Origin: Mytilus californianus
Lineage: Eukaryota; Mollusca; Bivalvia; Mytilida; Mytilidae
Direction: 5' to 3'
DNA length: 64,000 bases
Assembly (NCBI RefSeq): GCF_021869535.1
Contig: NW_026262581.1
Span: 116,340,771 to 116,404,770 of the forward strand
Both the position numbers and the translations under genes were made by a program. The notes beneath the pieces are model-generated. The model was not told the origin of the DNA, searched no databases, and was given only the letters and a program-made list of their open reading frames with translations. Positions within the stretch are counted from its first letter, which is position 1. Each line of letters opens with the position of its first letter. This document shows, piece by piece, positions 15,201-23,766 of the stretch.

Positions 15201-16899
15201 AAATTTAGTAGAGATCCATTCACTTAAACTTAAGTTATTGTCCGGAAACCAATGTGTCTTCGGACGACGACTCAAACGAAATCAAACCATTATACGATCC
15301 CAAAAATTTTTTTGCGGTCATATAAAAATACTTATTTTTGGCCCCTCATTCCTTAACTGTTGGTACCATAACCCCCAAAATCAATCCCAACTTTCCTTTT
15401 TGTGGTATTGAACCTTATGGTAAAATTTCATAGGGATCTATTCACTTAAACTAAGGTTAGAGTGCGAAAACCAATTTGTCTTCGGACGACATCGACGCCA
15501 ACGCCATACCATTGAATATACGACCGCAAAAATTAAAAAGGTCAGGGTCAAATGAAACCTGCAAGACAGAGATGTACACCTTACAATCATTCCATACACC
15601 AAATACAGCAGTGTTCTCCCGAGGGCCTAAAAGCACTGTGGTACCCTGGTGCTATATTTTCTACCATGGTGCTATCTTGGATGATTTTGTAATAGAATGT
15701 ATAGGGCCATGGTGCTATAATTTTTGGAAAACCAGTGTTATGTTGATTTCCACGGTTCTATTTGAAAATTCTGGGGAGAACACTGTACAGTTGATTTATT
15801 AATTAGTAATTATAGTATCTGAGAAACAGACCAAACCACAATAACTAAACACTGACCAATGAACCATAAATGAGGTCAAGGTCAGATGAAACCTGCCAGT
15901 CAGATATGTACACCTTACAATCATTCCAAACACCAAATAAAGTTGACCTATTGCTTATAGTATCACAGATACAGACTTCAACTTAGAACCCTTGATCACT
16001 GATCCTATTACTCATAATAATTGAGTATTTCACAAGACAAAAAAACTGATACATTTTTGTTTAAGCAGTTGCTGAACCATGAAAAGGTCAAGGACAATGG
16101 AAATATGAGTGATGGAAAATCATATCATAAGACATCTGCATACAAGGTATGAAGCATGTAGGTCTTCTACCTTCTGAAATATAAAGCTTTATACAAATAT
16201 TTAAAGCCATCGCCGCCAGATAGTAATCCCTATGTTTCTCTATACAAAAAAAACAACAAAATATATTTAGTACTGAAAATATATTGTCATGGCAAAAAAG
16301 AAATATTTATGTTCAATGTGTGAGAATCTTGACTGTTATAATATATTTAACAATTTAGGATATGAAGGGCTGGGCATGATTCGCATCCCCATATCAAGAC
16401 AAAATCTATGGTGTACTCAAAAAGTCTTGTCATGGCAATTCAGGATACATATTGTTTATGGATGGGGATCTGAACAGTTTGTGATATATTAAATATTTTA
16501 TGATGACCAGGTGGGCACAACTTTCCCAAAGACAGAACCAATGGTGTACTGTTAAGGGCTTGTCATAAAAATTGGGAATGTAAATGGTTTGGGGATGGGA
16601 ATCTCAAGTTTCCAAGATATTTAACAATTAATGATATGACATTGATGGGGCAGGTCCCCTATAGACAAATATCTGGAAAACTATTAAGGTCTGATCAAGG
16701 AAAGTAATAATATATGGTTTAGGTAAGGACCTGAATCATTTTTGGATATAAACAAATCTATTATAAGGTGGGGGACCCCTGTTTTAACTATAAATACAAT
16801 AAATTTTAATGGAAACAACAAATAATATAACTCACAATCTGTTAAACTACTAATCCCCGCAAGTGTTGTTATTGGAACACTTGGAACTTCACCATTCAT
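238..16899 (-). CDS. NIPBL: NIPBL / Nipped-B (Scc2) cohesin-loading protein, N-terminal coding exons 1-9 (gene continues beyond base 1)
   Basis: Nine minus-strand exons join in phase to about 299 codons. The start, MNGEVPSVPITTLAGISSLT then DLLPELPLPTP, closely matches the vertebrate NIPBL N-terminus as I know it (MNG..P.VPITTLAGI.SLTDLL..LPLP.P). A downstream stretch, KDNHAGDGIEGDVPPLL then RSVLAQNPHVFR, matches the NIPBL segment with EGDIP-LL-AVLA-SPNVFR. The rest is polar, Ser/Asn/Lys/Pro-rich and probably disordered, as in the family. Known role: with MAU2/Scc4, NIPBL loads cohesin onto chromatin and drives loop extrusion in the nucleus; the N-terminus binds MAU2. The HEAT-repeat region that makes up most of the roughly 2,800-residue protein lies past the window edge. 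An in-frame TAA 15 bases upstream of the ATG fixes the start. Extra exons whose length is a multiple of three could have been missed. Confidence 0.93.
575..960 (-). repeat. Interspersed repeat family H, two tandem units
   Basis: Two units of roughly 150 bases share CAGGAAGTAGGTGTYTGA, CTGCTGAACAAA and a motif like TCCTGAGAAA. The same family occurs in reverse orientation in an SCPx intron at 45790-46150. It ends beside GGTGATTGCAATATAGC here and has the complement of that at the other copy. Confidence 0.7.
1232..1262 (-). CDS. NIPBL: NIPBL coding exon 8 (31 bases, residues 278-288)
   Basis: A micro-exon with a strong acceptor (run of T then CAG) and donor TCTG|GTATGT. Encodes QLKTLQSSGS. The phase (0 in, 1 out) fits both neighbours. 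The small size lowers certainty. Confidence 0.72.
2081..2188. repeat. 27-bp tandem repeat, four copies
   Basis: Four near-identical 27-base units (CTGTATTGTTACTTAAATAA then AAGAACA) start at 2081, 2108, 2135 and 2162. The array abuts the end of a family F element, and its AAAAGAACA part matches the element's terminal bases, so it looks like an expansion seeded at that terminus. Confidence 0.85.
2175..2640 (-). repeat. Family F tandem-core element (minus orientation, about two units)
   Basis: The ends read TGTCCCCTGCG on one side and GTTCCCCGCAA on the other. Between them are two units of about 175-180 bases, each with GAGAGCGCTAACAAGGCC, TTCCAAGGGGCATAACTC and GTCGATCRGCCACCATTA. The longer plus-orientation relative is at 51756-52600. 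Confidence 0.8.
2641..3506. other. NIPBL intron 7, part
   Basis: AT-rich sequence with A- and T-runs. I see no exon, repeat family or TIR in it. Confidence 0.45.
3507..3730 (-). CDS. NIPBL: NIPBL coding exon 7 (residues 203-277)
   Basis: Acceptor TTCTTTGTAG, donor AAAAA|GTAAGT. The longest exon seen for this gene here. It includes SVTRLHSKELEMSEKWRKIF, EPRVVIEPLGSQSQILSP, a PPPPKEPK proline stretch and AVVLLEMLDEK. The last may correspond to the KPVVVLQKL region of vertebrate NIPBL, but that is a weak match. Ends in phase 0. Confidence 0.9.
3924..4013 (-). CDS. NIPBL: NIPBL coding exon 6 (residues 173-203)
   Basis: Acceptor ATTTTAG, donor AAAG|GTTTGA. Encodes AMNGEHPDTENAEYPTRHNS then NENSRSTPK, acidic and Asn/Ser-rich. 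Its internal MNGEHP is not the start, because the frame runs on from exon 5. Phase 1 to phase 1. Confidence 0.86.
4550..5075 (+). repeat. Family D interspersed repeat (GAGGTCAAGGTCAGATG units)
   Basis: Degenerate units of about 150-170 bases built around AACCATGAAAATGAGGTCA, a GTCAGATGAACCCTGCCAGA stretch and ACAATCATTCCATACACCAA. The same family appears at 15540-15600, 15786-16230, 22395-22520, 23300-23430, 27480-27640 and 30085-30540. Confidence 0.75.
5082..6558. mobile_element. pogo/Tc1-mariner-type DNA transposon remnant, 1.48 kb
   Basis: The right end, read inward, starts TACCGTATTTTCCGGATTAA and runs into AAGCGCACC; the left end starts TACCGTTAAATTCGTTAAAT, a degraded inverted copy. 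Both ends also carry CAGGTGCGCTTTATGT-like subterminal motifs. TA is present at both edges. No transposase ORF remains. An internal duplicate of about 60 bases (CATAAACAAAGAAAGATAA) recurs at 5371 and 5590. Confidence 0.65.
6655..6773 (-). CDS. NIPBL: NIPBL coding exon 5 (residues 133-173)
   Basis: Acceptor ATTTCAG, donor ATAG|GTAATT. Encodes FNQKHGSNKSQDSAKRRPGS then NKFQDSFLHFTESSTTNDI. Basic and serine-rich, with KRRPG resembling a basic nuclear-localisation patch. Placed by splice sites and phase. Confidence 0.86.
6774..7296. other. NIPBL intron 4, part
   Basis: No exon or repeat family recognised. The open frames at 6952-7331 are short, without splice or codon support. Confidence 0.4.
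7305..8305 (+). mobile_element. hAT-type non-autonomous element, copy 1, with perfect 8-bp TSD
   Basis: Ends CAAGGATCCGGAAA and TTTCCGGACCCTTG are inverted repeats. The element is flanked by ATCAACAT at 7297-7304 and again at 8306-8313. The 8-bp duplication is the hAT signature. At 1.0 kb it has no transposase ORF. The subterminal motif TTTCGGTCAT recurs inside. A second copy lies inverted at 8551-9491. Confidence 0.9.
8551..9491 (-). mobile_element. hAT-type non-autonomous element, copy 2, inverted, with perfect 8-bp TSD
   Basis: Ends CAAGGGTGAGGAAA and AATTCTGGTTCCTTG match copy 1 in inverse orientation. Flanked by CTTACACT at 8543-8550 and 9492-9499. Shared internal blocks include CAATTGTAAAATGC/AATTTGCATTTTACGA and GCGATGAAACAG. 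The different TSD shows an independent insertion, not an inverted duplication. Confidence 0.9.
9875..9944 (-). CDS. NIPBL: NIPBL coding exon 4 (residues 110-133)
   Basis: Acceptor TATTTTAG, donor CCAAA|GTAAGT. Encodes TRSNSKKHSPQNNDISVQQ then KHP, polar and low complexity. It is placed by splice sites and by phase (1 in, 2 out) that links its neighbours exactly. Confidence 0.85.
10111..10222. repeat. Perfect 56-bp tandem duplication
   Basis: GTTAATGTCTTACATTATCT onward (56 bases) is repeated without mismatch at 10111-10166 and 10167-10222, about 120 bases from the NIPBL exon 3 donor in intron 3. The identity implies a recent event, or an assembly artefact. Confidence 0.95.
10339..10433 (-). 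CDS. NIPBL: NIPBL coding exon 3 (residues 78-110)
   Basis: Acceptor ATTTCAG, donor AGAG|GTAGCT. Encodes LLKDNHAGDGIEGDVPPLL then RSVLAQNPHVFR. This block is clearly related to the vertebrate LKDN...EGDIP-LL-AVLA-SPNVFR segment. Confidence 0.93.
11036..11204 (-). CDS. NIPBL: NIPBL coding exon 2 (residues 22-78)
   Basis: Acceptor TGTTTTACAG, donor AAAT|GTAAGA. Encodes LPELPLPTPIPSTINNRSLL, then GAKRLLQSKDDFLAKHVTRT and LCQTTTDE. It corresponds to the LPLPSPLP...LL region that follows the start of vertebrate NIPBL. Phase 1 in, phase 2 out. Confidence 0.93.
11205..11944. other. NIPBL intron 1a (between coding exons 1 and 2), non-element part
   Basis: AT-rich. From about 11690 it holds a degraded repeat (TGTGTCAATAAGTGTCAATA, then a CAAGTTTCAAGTTGATTTGA stretch). 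No exon found. Confidence 0.4.
12800..15205 (+). repeat. Family B tandem-core element nested in family A
   Basis: Starts GATGATGCACCCGCTTGCAT. Units of about 125-180 bases carry GGGGCATAACTCTAGAACGG, AAAGTGACGCCACCAAAATT, a GATCTGTGTTTTGTGGTAAT stretch and TTTGGTTGAGGCAAACTAAA. It ends ACGTACAGACGGACAAGGGT. A hAT-like element is inserted at 13193-14284. At 14625-14660 it preserves the unoccupied version of a site that is filled in two other B copies. Confidence 0.8.
13193..14284. mobile_element. hAT-like element with 16-bp TIR and 5-bp TSD
   Basis: Perfect TIR: CAGTGTTCTCCCCAGG at the left end, its complement CCTGGGGAGAACACTG at the right. Flanked by TGTAG on both sides. The same TIR and a 5-bp TSD are found at 15609-15785. 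Inserted within a family B unit. No long ORF. CAGTG ends suggest the hAT superfamily; 5-bp duplications suggest the hAT5 branch. Confidence 0.85.
15540..16230 (+). repeat. Family D repeat, interrupted by a MITE
   Basis: Units with GTCAAATGAAACCTGC-AGA, a CAATCATTCCATACACCAAA stretch and ACTGACCAATGAACCATAAA. The tail has GTAGGTCTTCTACCTTCTGA and CGCCGCCAGATAGTAATCCC. It carries the MITE at 15609-15785. Confidence 0.75.
15609..15785. mobile_element. 177-bp MITE of the same family as 13193-14284
   Basis: Ends CAGTGTTCTCCCGAGG and TCTGGGGAGAACACTG, flanked by TACAG on both sides (5-bp TSD). Internally it repeats TGGTGCTAT blocks, as does the larger copy. Inserted in a family D repeat. Confidence 0.88.
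16231..16835. other. NIPBL intron sequence before the start-codon exon's donor
   Basis: No recognised repeat. An open frame at 16289-16492 on the plus strand has no splice or homology support. Confidence 0.4.
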
Positions 16900-16925
16900 G
16901 GTTTCTACTTTTTACATGGTCACAT
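16836..16925 (-). CDS. NIPBL: NIPBL exon with start codon (coding 16836-16899; 26-base 5' UTR)
   Basis: Acceptor TTTTTCAG at 16926-16928, donor GATT|GTGAGT. The ATG at 16899-16897 is preceded in frame by TAA. Encodes MNGEVPSVPITTLAGISSLT plus Asp, the most conserved part of the NIPBL N-terminus. The 26-base leader in this exon carries two AUG-stop mini-ORFs (ATG TGA and ATG TAA). Confidence 0.94.
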
Positions 16926-17297
16926 CTGAAAAATAATGGAAATCTATAACATCACAATCTTTATCATATTTCTTTTTAATCAAAGAACAGAAGACCAATT
17001 TGAAGATAGCACAATGTACTCCACTATCCTAAATTCAGACTTGTTTAGGAATGAAGGAGTGAAGAATGAACAAATATATTCTCAACAATTTTTAAAATTT
17101 CTTATTAAGGTTAACTAACCAAATGTCAGTGAAATGTGTACAGTTAGTCTAGAACAAATTTACGCAATCCTGTCTGATGAGGAAATTCTTCACCATTTGG
17201 AATCAAGTGCACAACAACAGTTACAACATTCAGGATCAATTTAAAAAATTTTAGTTAGATAAAATAACTGTATTAATATCAAAAATAAAATTTTCAG

Positions 17298-17395
17298 CCA
17301 GGATCAAGTTTAGGAAATTCAAACTTCTCTAAATCTGACAATGGTCTGCCATTATCTATAATTATCACAAGTGGAACTGTATCATATGGATTGAG
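17298..17395. other. Exon-like island inside NIPBL intron 1 (both strands open)
   Basis: The plus strand has acceptor AATTTTCAG, 98 bases open in frame (reads PGSSLGNSNFSKSDNGLPLS then IIITSGTVSYGL) and donor GAG|GTAAAT. The minus strand is also open and ends in TGA. No partner exon was found and I do not recognise the protein. It could be an exon of a nested plus-strand gene, a repeat-derived fragment or chance. Confidence 0.3.
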
Positions 17396-20015
17396 GTAAA
17401 TTGTAATTTTGAAGATATCTGAATTTTATGGTTCTGCCAAAGTCTGCATACAAGCCAGTAGAAAAGATTTATTCAGTTGTAAATTAAAATTTGTGGTTTT
17501 CCTATATCCTGCAGTTAAATTTTAAATGTTAAACTTCTTGGTTAAATGATTTAGATTTAACCTTGCTACATGTTAATCACTATATTAACAAAGGAATATT
17601 GCTCCAAAAAAATATCTTTTTGGCTAAAGCTGTTACTCATCGAATTAATAAAAGTTACAAGATCTCAAAATGAGTCTTTTTCCACACTTTTGCACTAAAT
17701 TCAAGAAGTCTCAAGCCTTATAATGCAAATATGTGAAGTAAGTATTTCTATGAATCTAATACAACCTTACAACCATAAACTAATAGTTAGGACAAAACAA
17801 AAACCCATTCAGATCATCGTTGAATTCCAATGCCTGGACAACCAAATAATTTTTATAAGTGTCAGAACCATCCCCTCATGTTCTTTTCTTTACCAGCATT
17901 GTAAACACCAGTTGATAACTGAGTATTGCAGGAACTGATATTCCTTATTTATATCACCTTGAAAATTAAGTACTTATACTTCAACTAACATTTCTATTTA
18001 TAAATCAAAATCCAATAAACAATATAAAACAGAGTTTTTGTTTATGCCATGTAGAAATTACAATTATTATTGAAAGTTACATTGTATTTTAATATAAAGC
18101 TTACAAAGTTATATACAAGTAAAGATCTCTGATCTAGTGAAGTGATTATACATGTACAATAGAGTATTGTAAATATAGATTATACTGTATACCAGTTATC
18201 AATTAATGTGTAAAGGAAACTAATTAGTGAAATATGTGATCACAGAAAAAAAATTAAAATAAACATTATTCATTTACTTCAGTTCTTTTCTATAATCAAA
18301 AACTCATAATTTTAAAGAATTAATTAGTATTGAAGTCCTATAGATTTGACATCAGTTATTATAATATCAAGGAATTCCTTGTTAATATTAAGTCTCAAAC
18401 TTACTTAGTTTTTATCCATACAATTTTTAACCACAGACCTGATCAAAATGCTAAAACTCCTTACAAAAGACTTGTACACTAAGAATAAAATAATACCAAA
18501 ATAAAAGAAACTAACACACACATATATGCAAGCTCTGCACTTTCTTATGTAGCATTAACTGAAGCATTATAATACAAATTGGACCCCAATTACACTAAAC
18601 AGGAAATGGTCACCATAAACTATCAATTTAGCACTCAATTTCAAACTGAGTTCTAACTTCTAACCCAATAAACTAAATGACACACTACCACAAGGATCCA
18701 ATAAACTGAAAAGATAATGTACCATGTGTAATTTATTTTTTTTAAAACAAGACTCATTTCCGCATCTGTATGGGAGAAGGGAGCATTATCAGTATGAAAA
18801 TTCACTTTCTAGTCATAAACAAAAAATTTAAATAAAGGGATAACAATAAAATAAATTTTGAAATATGGAAAAAAAAAATTTAAATAAATTCTGCAAATTA
18901 TCATATAACGCTAAGCAAAACATTCCCAGGATTATGGAAAACGAGAGGTATCATTTTTGTATCAAATCATTAGGATGAAAAATCTTAGAACAGATTTATT
19001 TCACTTAAAATCTAAGTATTAACACTGCACTGCTCAAAGAACAGAAAATCAATCAATAAAGGATAAATATATACATAGCAAAATCATGCTCAACAATAAA
19101 ACCGTGTCATAGTGATACACATGTATATTGAAGTAAAAAAATAAAGCTGAATTGTGTTTCCATCATATTGCATCTTATTTCAATTCAGAAAAATATAAGC
19201 ATTTTTTTTCTTCTCATTTCTATTTTAATCAGTTATGTTGACAGAACAAAAAAAGCCCCATTTCAAATTCATCTGCACCTTACTTTTTTGCAGCAAACTC
19301 AAAAATCCATTTTGAGGGATTGCCTTATTGCATATGTATTGCATGAAAAAGTTTATGGGAATGGATTATACTTACAAAATACTACTAAAACTCACTTGAT
19401 AATAAAATTTTGATGAATGTGCTTATTTTATATCCATTGAGAAATGACTGAAGAATAAGGCATTTTCTTTAAAAAATTCTCAAATACCCATTCAATAGCA
19501 TTCAAAGCTTGCAATGAGGTGTAAGCTTATATTCCGTCACTATGAGATGAAGAGCAATTCCTTGGTTTGGATTTTATTTAAATATTTAAATGTTTAATTG
19601 GGATTTTGTGTCATGATTTAATACATAAAGAATATCCCTTCTTCAAGTTCAATTTCTTGTCCATGCTATCCCAAGTTCATCTACTTAAGCTTACACATTC
19701 AGCTAAATATGTAAATTAAGTCACTGAAACATCCTGCTTTTAAGTAAGCGTCATGAAATGAATGCTTATACAACAGCATACAAAATATCAATGGTCATTA
19801 TAAGCAGTACTTCTTTAACACACCCTATAAGAAAACCTACAATTTGAACATAATTTTTAGACTTCTGATGTCCTAAAGCATTTAGAGAGGGAAAGAGAGA
19901 AATTAGTTAGACTTTAAATGTACATACATAATTGTTATACAAGCATGGATAAAAGGAGATGTGAGGTATGTCAATAAGATAGCAATGCAAAGACAAAATA
20001 AATATGGATAGTGTC
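17396..20015. other. NIPBL intron 1, featureless stretch
   Basis: AT-rich, about 2.6 kb. I see only short A/T runs and scattered small ORFs; nothing I can name. Confidence 0.4.
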
Positions 20016-20019
20016 CACA

Positions 20020-21755
20020 TGTGAACACAGATGATGCCCCCGCTTGCATAGCATATTGTTATAAAGGGACATAACTGAAGAACAGTAAAAGTGACGCTAC
20101 CCAAATTTGAACTTGATCTGAGTTTTGTGGTAATAAGCATTGTGTGTAAGTCTCATAACATTTGGTTGAGGCTAACTTAAGTAGAGAACAGAAACTAAAA
20201 AATTCAGCAATTTTTCTATTTGTAAACATGCAGAACTCTAGAACGGTTATGTATAAGTTTTATAACATTTGGTTGAGGCAAACAAAAGTTAGAAAACGGA
20301 AACAAAAAATTTGTACTTGATCTTAGTTTTGTGGTAATGAATATTGTGTATAGGATTCATAATGTTTGGTTGGTGCAAACTTAAGTTACAGAATGGAAAC
20401 TAAAATTTTGCAATCTTTCGATTTATAAAGGGCATAACTCAAAATTGGTTAAAGTGACACTACCCAAATTCAACTTGATCTGTGTTTTATCAGTGGAAGT
20501 CAAAATCAAACATTGCATTGTATAAAGCATTGATTGTAGTTGATTGAACTATAATCATGGACAAAGGAAGATAACTCCCAATTTTAATAAACTGCTTCTC
20601 TGAGCGCAGCTAGATACGCCCGCAGAGGTCCAACCCTGAACAGTTTGGGCAAAAATAGACACAATATTCAAGCTTGATTCAGGTCTGAATTTGGATTGTA
20701 ATTAAATATTTGACATATTATAGGTTTCTGAATAAATGTAGTGAAAGATCTTGAAATGGGTTATATGAATTGAATTTATATTCAATTAAAGATTTCTTGC
20801 TGCTGTGCAATACTTAGTAAATCTGTTGTCAGACTATAAACAAATTAAGTTCAATTAATTCTCAATGTCATATTAGAAATTTATGAAAATAAAAAGGGAG
20901 CTTACATCAATAGATATAAACAATTCACCAAAGTTTCATGAGAATTGGTGACAGCATTTTTGAGTTATTGTCCTAAAACTGGAAAATCACCCCTTTTTTT
21001 AATGAATAAAACCCCATAACTCAGAAATGTAAAATATAAAATTTATAAAATTCGAAAGGGAGCTTACATCATTACATACAAACAATGCATCAAAGTTTCA
21101 TAAGAATTGCTGAAAGCATTTTTGAGTTTTTGTCAGAAAAACTGGAAAATTCCCCCTTTTTTTATGAATAAAACTCGGAAACTTAAAATCTAAAATTTAT
21201 AAAAATAGAAAGGGAGCTCATGTCAATAGATATAAACAATTCACAACAATTTTTTGCAAGTTGGTGAAAGCATTCTTGACTTATTGTCCAAAACTGGAAA
21301 ATCCCCCTTTTTTTAATGAATAAAACCCCACAACTCGGAAACGTAAAAACTAAATTTTATAAAAAACGAAAGGGAGTTCACGTCAATAGATATGAACGTT
21401 CACCAAAGTTTTATGCAAATTGGTTAAAGCACTTTTGAGTTAATTTCCGACATGTTGACGATGGACAGACAGACGGACAGACAGAGGTATACCATAACAC
21501 GTCCCGTAAACGGGCATATAAAAATTACTTGATATTTAGAAGAAAATAAAAATTTTGCAATTTTTCCATTTATAAAGGGGCATAACTCTAGAACGGTTAA
21601 AGTGACGCCACCAAAATTCAAGCTTGATCTGTGTTTTGAGGTAATAAGCATTGTGTATAAGTTTCATAACATTTGGTTGAGGCAAACTCTAAGTTAGAGA
21701 ACGGAAACCAATTTTGGGACTACGTACAGACGGACAAGGGTAAAACTTAAAAAGA
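20020..21755 (+). repeat. Family B element carrying an inserted family C element
   Basis: Flanking B parts (20020-20586 and 21519-21755) start GATGCCCCCGCTTGCATAGC and end TACGTACAGACGGACAAGGG. Between them lies a family C insert at exactly the point that is empty at 14625-14660 (CCAATTTTA|AAAATTAC) and filled by family A at 37640-39046. Confidence 0.82.
20587..21518 (+). mobile_element. Family C element: family-A head with a different tandem core
   Basis: The head ACTGCTTCTCTGAGCGCAGC then GATACGCCCGCAGAGGTCC is homologous to family A. The core is four units of about 140 bases with AGGGAGCTTACATCAATAGA, CAATTCACCAAAGTTTCATG and ACTGGAAAATCCCCC. The tail has GATGGACAGACAGACGGACA and CGTCCCGTAAACGGGCATAT (an inverted-repeat tip). 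Edges come from comparison with the empty site; a TA duplication fits. Confidence 0.78.
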
Positions 21756-22049
21756 CATCTGCAGAGAAATACAATCTTCAACAAAAGAACGATGTTCCTA
21801 TAATACGCGTAGCTCTAAATCAATGCCAAGTATCAAAAATTCAAAGACCTGCCATCAACAAATAATTGTCCAAAGATTTAATACTGGTAAATCCCCAATT
21901 CTGATAATTCAAAACATACAAAACAAACAATAAGAACACACAATTAAACAAGCATTACTTTTTTTTTTAAACAAACGACCATAAAGACATCAATCATGTT
22001 TGCATTATGAATGGTATAAATTATATGGAGAATGTGTCCATGGCACATA

Positions 22050-22225
22050 TATATGATGTCCCTGCTTACATATGTTATAAAGGGACATAACGAGAGAATT
22101 GTAAAAGTGACGCCACCCAGAGAGAACGTTGGAGTATAGAAACAAAAATTTAGCAATTTTTCAATTTTTAAAGGGGCATAACGCAAAAACAGTAAAAGTG
22201 ACACTACCCAAATTCGAACTTGAGG
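22050..22225 (+). repeat. Truncated family B fragment
   Basis: ATAAAGGGACATAACGAGAG, AAAAGTGACGCCACCCAGAG and a second partial unit, cut off by the SINE that follows. Confidence 0.65.
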
Positions 22226-22392
22226 CGCCCGGAGAAAACCACCGACCTTTGATAGGAAAACTGACAATCCTAGTCAATTAAGATTGGAGTCGAGTGCACC
22301 CGCACGAGCGGGGTTCGAACTCACAACCTCAGTGTTGACTGGCTAGTGATTACAGTAGTAACTACTTAGACCACTCAGCCACCGAGGCCCCT
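22222..22392 (-). mobile_element. tRNA-headed SINE with mollusc-type central core
   Basis: On the minus strand it starts GGGGCCTCGGTGGCTGAGTG (A box TGGCTGAGTGG), with B box AGTTCGAACCCC. The core GACTAGGATTGTCAGTTTTC and GGTCGGTGGTTTTCTCCGGG follows, a block I associate with the conserved core of mollusc SINEs (MESC). The 3' tail is missing; a copy that keeps the core and tail is at 45395-45545. A and B boxes are intact, but it is not a tRNA gene. Confidence 0.8.
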
Positions 22393-22394
22393 CC

Positions 22395-22520
22395 ATCTAA
22401 ATGAAAACAAGGTCAGATGAACCCTGCCAGACAGAAATGTACACCTTACAATCATTCCAAAGATTCCATTCACAAAAAAAGTTAACCTTTTGTTTACAAA
22501 AACAAACCTAAATACCCTGC
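22395..22520 (+). repeat. Family D fragment
   Basis: Carries AAGGTCAGATGAACCCTGCC and CACCTTACAATCATTCCAAA, then a duplicated AAAAGTTAACCTWTTGYTTA segment. Confidence 0.6.
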
Positions 22521-22544
22521 CACGTCCAGTCACGCACAAAAAAA

Positions 22545-23260
22545 AGTTAACCTATTGCTTACAAAAACAAACCTAAATACCCTCCACGTCAGGTCTAATT
22601 TTTTGTTAGATGTCGTTCTACTTTATCAATTTGATGAGTTGAGTCCTTTTCAACTAATTTTTATAGTTTGTTCTTATGTTGTACTGTTACTCCACTATCC
22701 CAGATTAAGGGGAGGGTTTGCCGCCAACAAACTAGTATAACCCCGCCTCATTCTATATGTGCCTGTCCCCAAGTCAGGAGCTTGTAATTTAGTGGTTGTT
22801 GTTTTTGTTGTTTCTCATATTTATTTTGCATGGTTTGTTCTTATGTTGTGCCTTTACACCACTGTCCTAGGTTAGGGGAGAATTGGGGCCTTCAAACTAG
22901 TTTAACCCCACCACATCCTGTATGTGCCTGTCCCAAGTCAGGAGCATGTATTTCAGTGGTTGTCGTTTGTTGCTGTATATCATATTTTTTTTTCATTCTT
23001 TGTATGTACATAAATCAGGCCGTTAGTTCTCTCATTTGAATGGTTTTACTTTTGTCATTTAGGGGCCTTTTAGAGCCGACTATGTGGTATGGGTTTTGCT
23101 CATTGTTGAAGGCCATATGGTCACCTGTAGTTGTTAACTTCTATGTGATTTGGTCTCTGGTGGAGATTTTTCTCAATGGCAATCATACCACATCTTCTTA
23201 TTATTATACTTATACAAAAACTTCATCATATAAAAATAAGAAGATGGGTAATTCTCCATT
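22545..23260 (+). repeat. Family M interspersed repeat, tandem units
   Basis: Repeated GTTTGTTCTTATGTTGTRCT, a CAAACTAGTWTAACCCC stretch and TGTGCCTGTCCCAAGTCAGG, then CCGTTAGTTCTCTCATTTGA and TTTTCTCAATGGCAATCATA. Reverse copies are at 47130-47470, 40090-40170 and 62930-63010, and a forward fragment at 58770-59060. Confidence 0.75.
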
Positions 23261-23299
23261 GAGACAACTCTCCACCAAAGACAAAATGACGTAGAAGCT

Positions 23300-23430
23300 T
23301 ATCAACTAATAACATGGACCAATGAACCATGAAAATGTGGTCAGGGTCAGAGGAATCTTGTCAGACTAGTATGTACACCATACAATCATTCCATACACAA
23401 AATATAGTTTACATACTGCTTATAGTATAC
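23300..23430 (+). repeat. Family D fragment
   Basis: ACCAATGAACCATGAAAATG and CATACAATCATTCCATACAC mark a single degraded unit. Confidence 0.55.
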
Positions 23431-23559
23431 ATCAGAGATACTTCAAAATTCAAAAAGGTCCACTTTCAGTTTTAAAAATTCTGAAAAAAGGGTGAAAGTC
23501 TTCAGCAGTACTTCTAACTAAAAAAGAACTGTAGTACTGTAGAGACTGCCAGAAAACTA

Positions 23560-23765
23560 AACTAGAGGCTCTAAAGAGCCTGTGTCGCTCACCTTGGTCT
23601 ATGTGCATATTAAACAAAGGACACAGATGGATTCATGACAAAATTGTGTTTTGGTGATGGTGATGTGTTTGTAGATCTTACTTTACTGAACATTCTTGAT
23701 GCTGACAATTATCTCTATCTATAATGAACTTGGCCCAGTAGTTTCAGTGGAAATTATTTTGTAAT
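23560..23765 (+). repeat. Repeat fragment of another family
   Basis: Begins AACTAGAGGCTCTAAAGAGC then CTGTGTCGCTCACCTTGG, followed by sequence I associate with a common bivalve repeat. It is directly followed by a family A head. Single copy in this window, so the family call is by recollection. Confidence 0.4.
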
Positions 23766-23766
23766 A

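Larger units (their letters stand above)
11945..15325 (+). repeat. Family A tandem-core element, interrupted by a family B element
   Basis: The head at 11945-12010 carries the GCGCAGC-type motif and TGATACGACCGCAGAGGTCG. A poly-C tract follows at 12235-12250. Next come about three units of 170-180 bases with CCAACCTTCCTTTTGTGGTA, a GAGAGATCCATACACTTACA-like stretch and AACTAGAAAAATGCTTGTTT. At about 12800 the array breaks into a family B copy and resumes at about 15206 with GATCCATTCACTTAAACTTA, ending in TTTTTTTGCGGTCATATAAA. A second short A fragment follows at 15326-15535. Confidence 0.8.

Noticed and set aside
22310..22390. tRNA-like sequence on the minus strand
   Set aside because: A and B boxes are good, but there is no complete cloverleaf and the sequence runs straight into a SINE core, so it is a SINE head rather than a tRNA gene.
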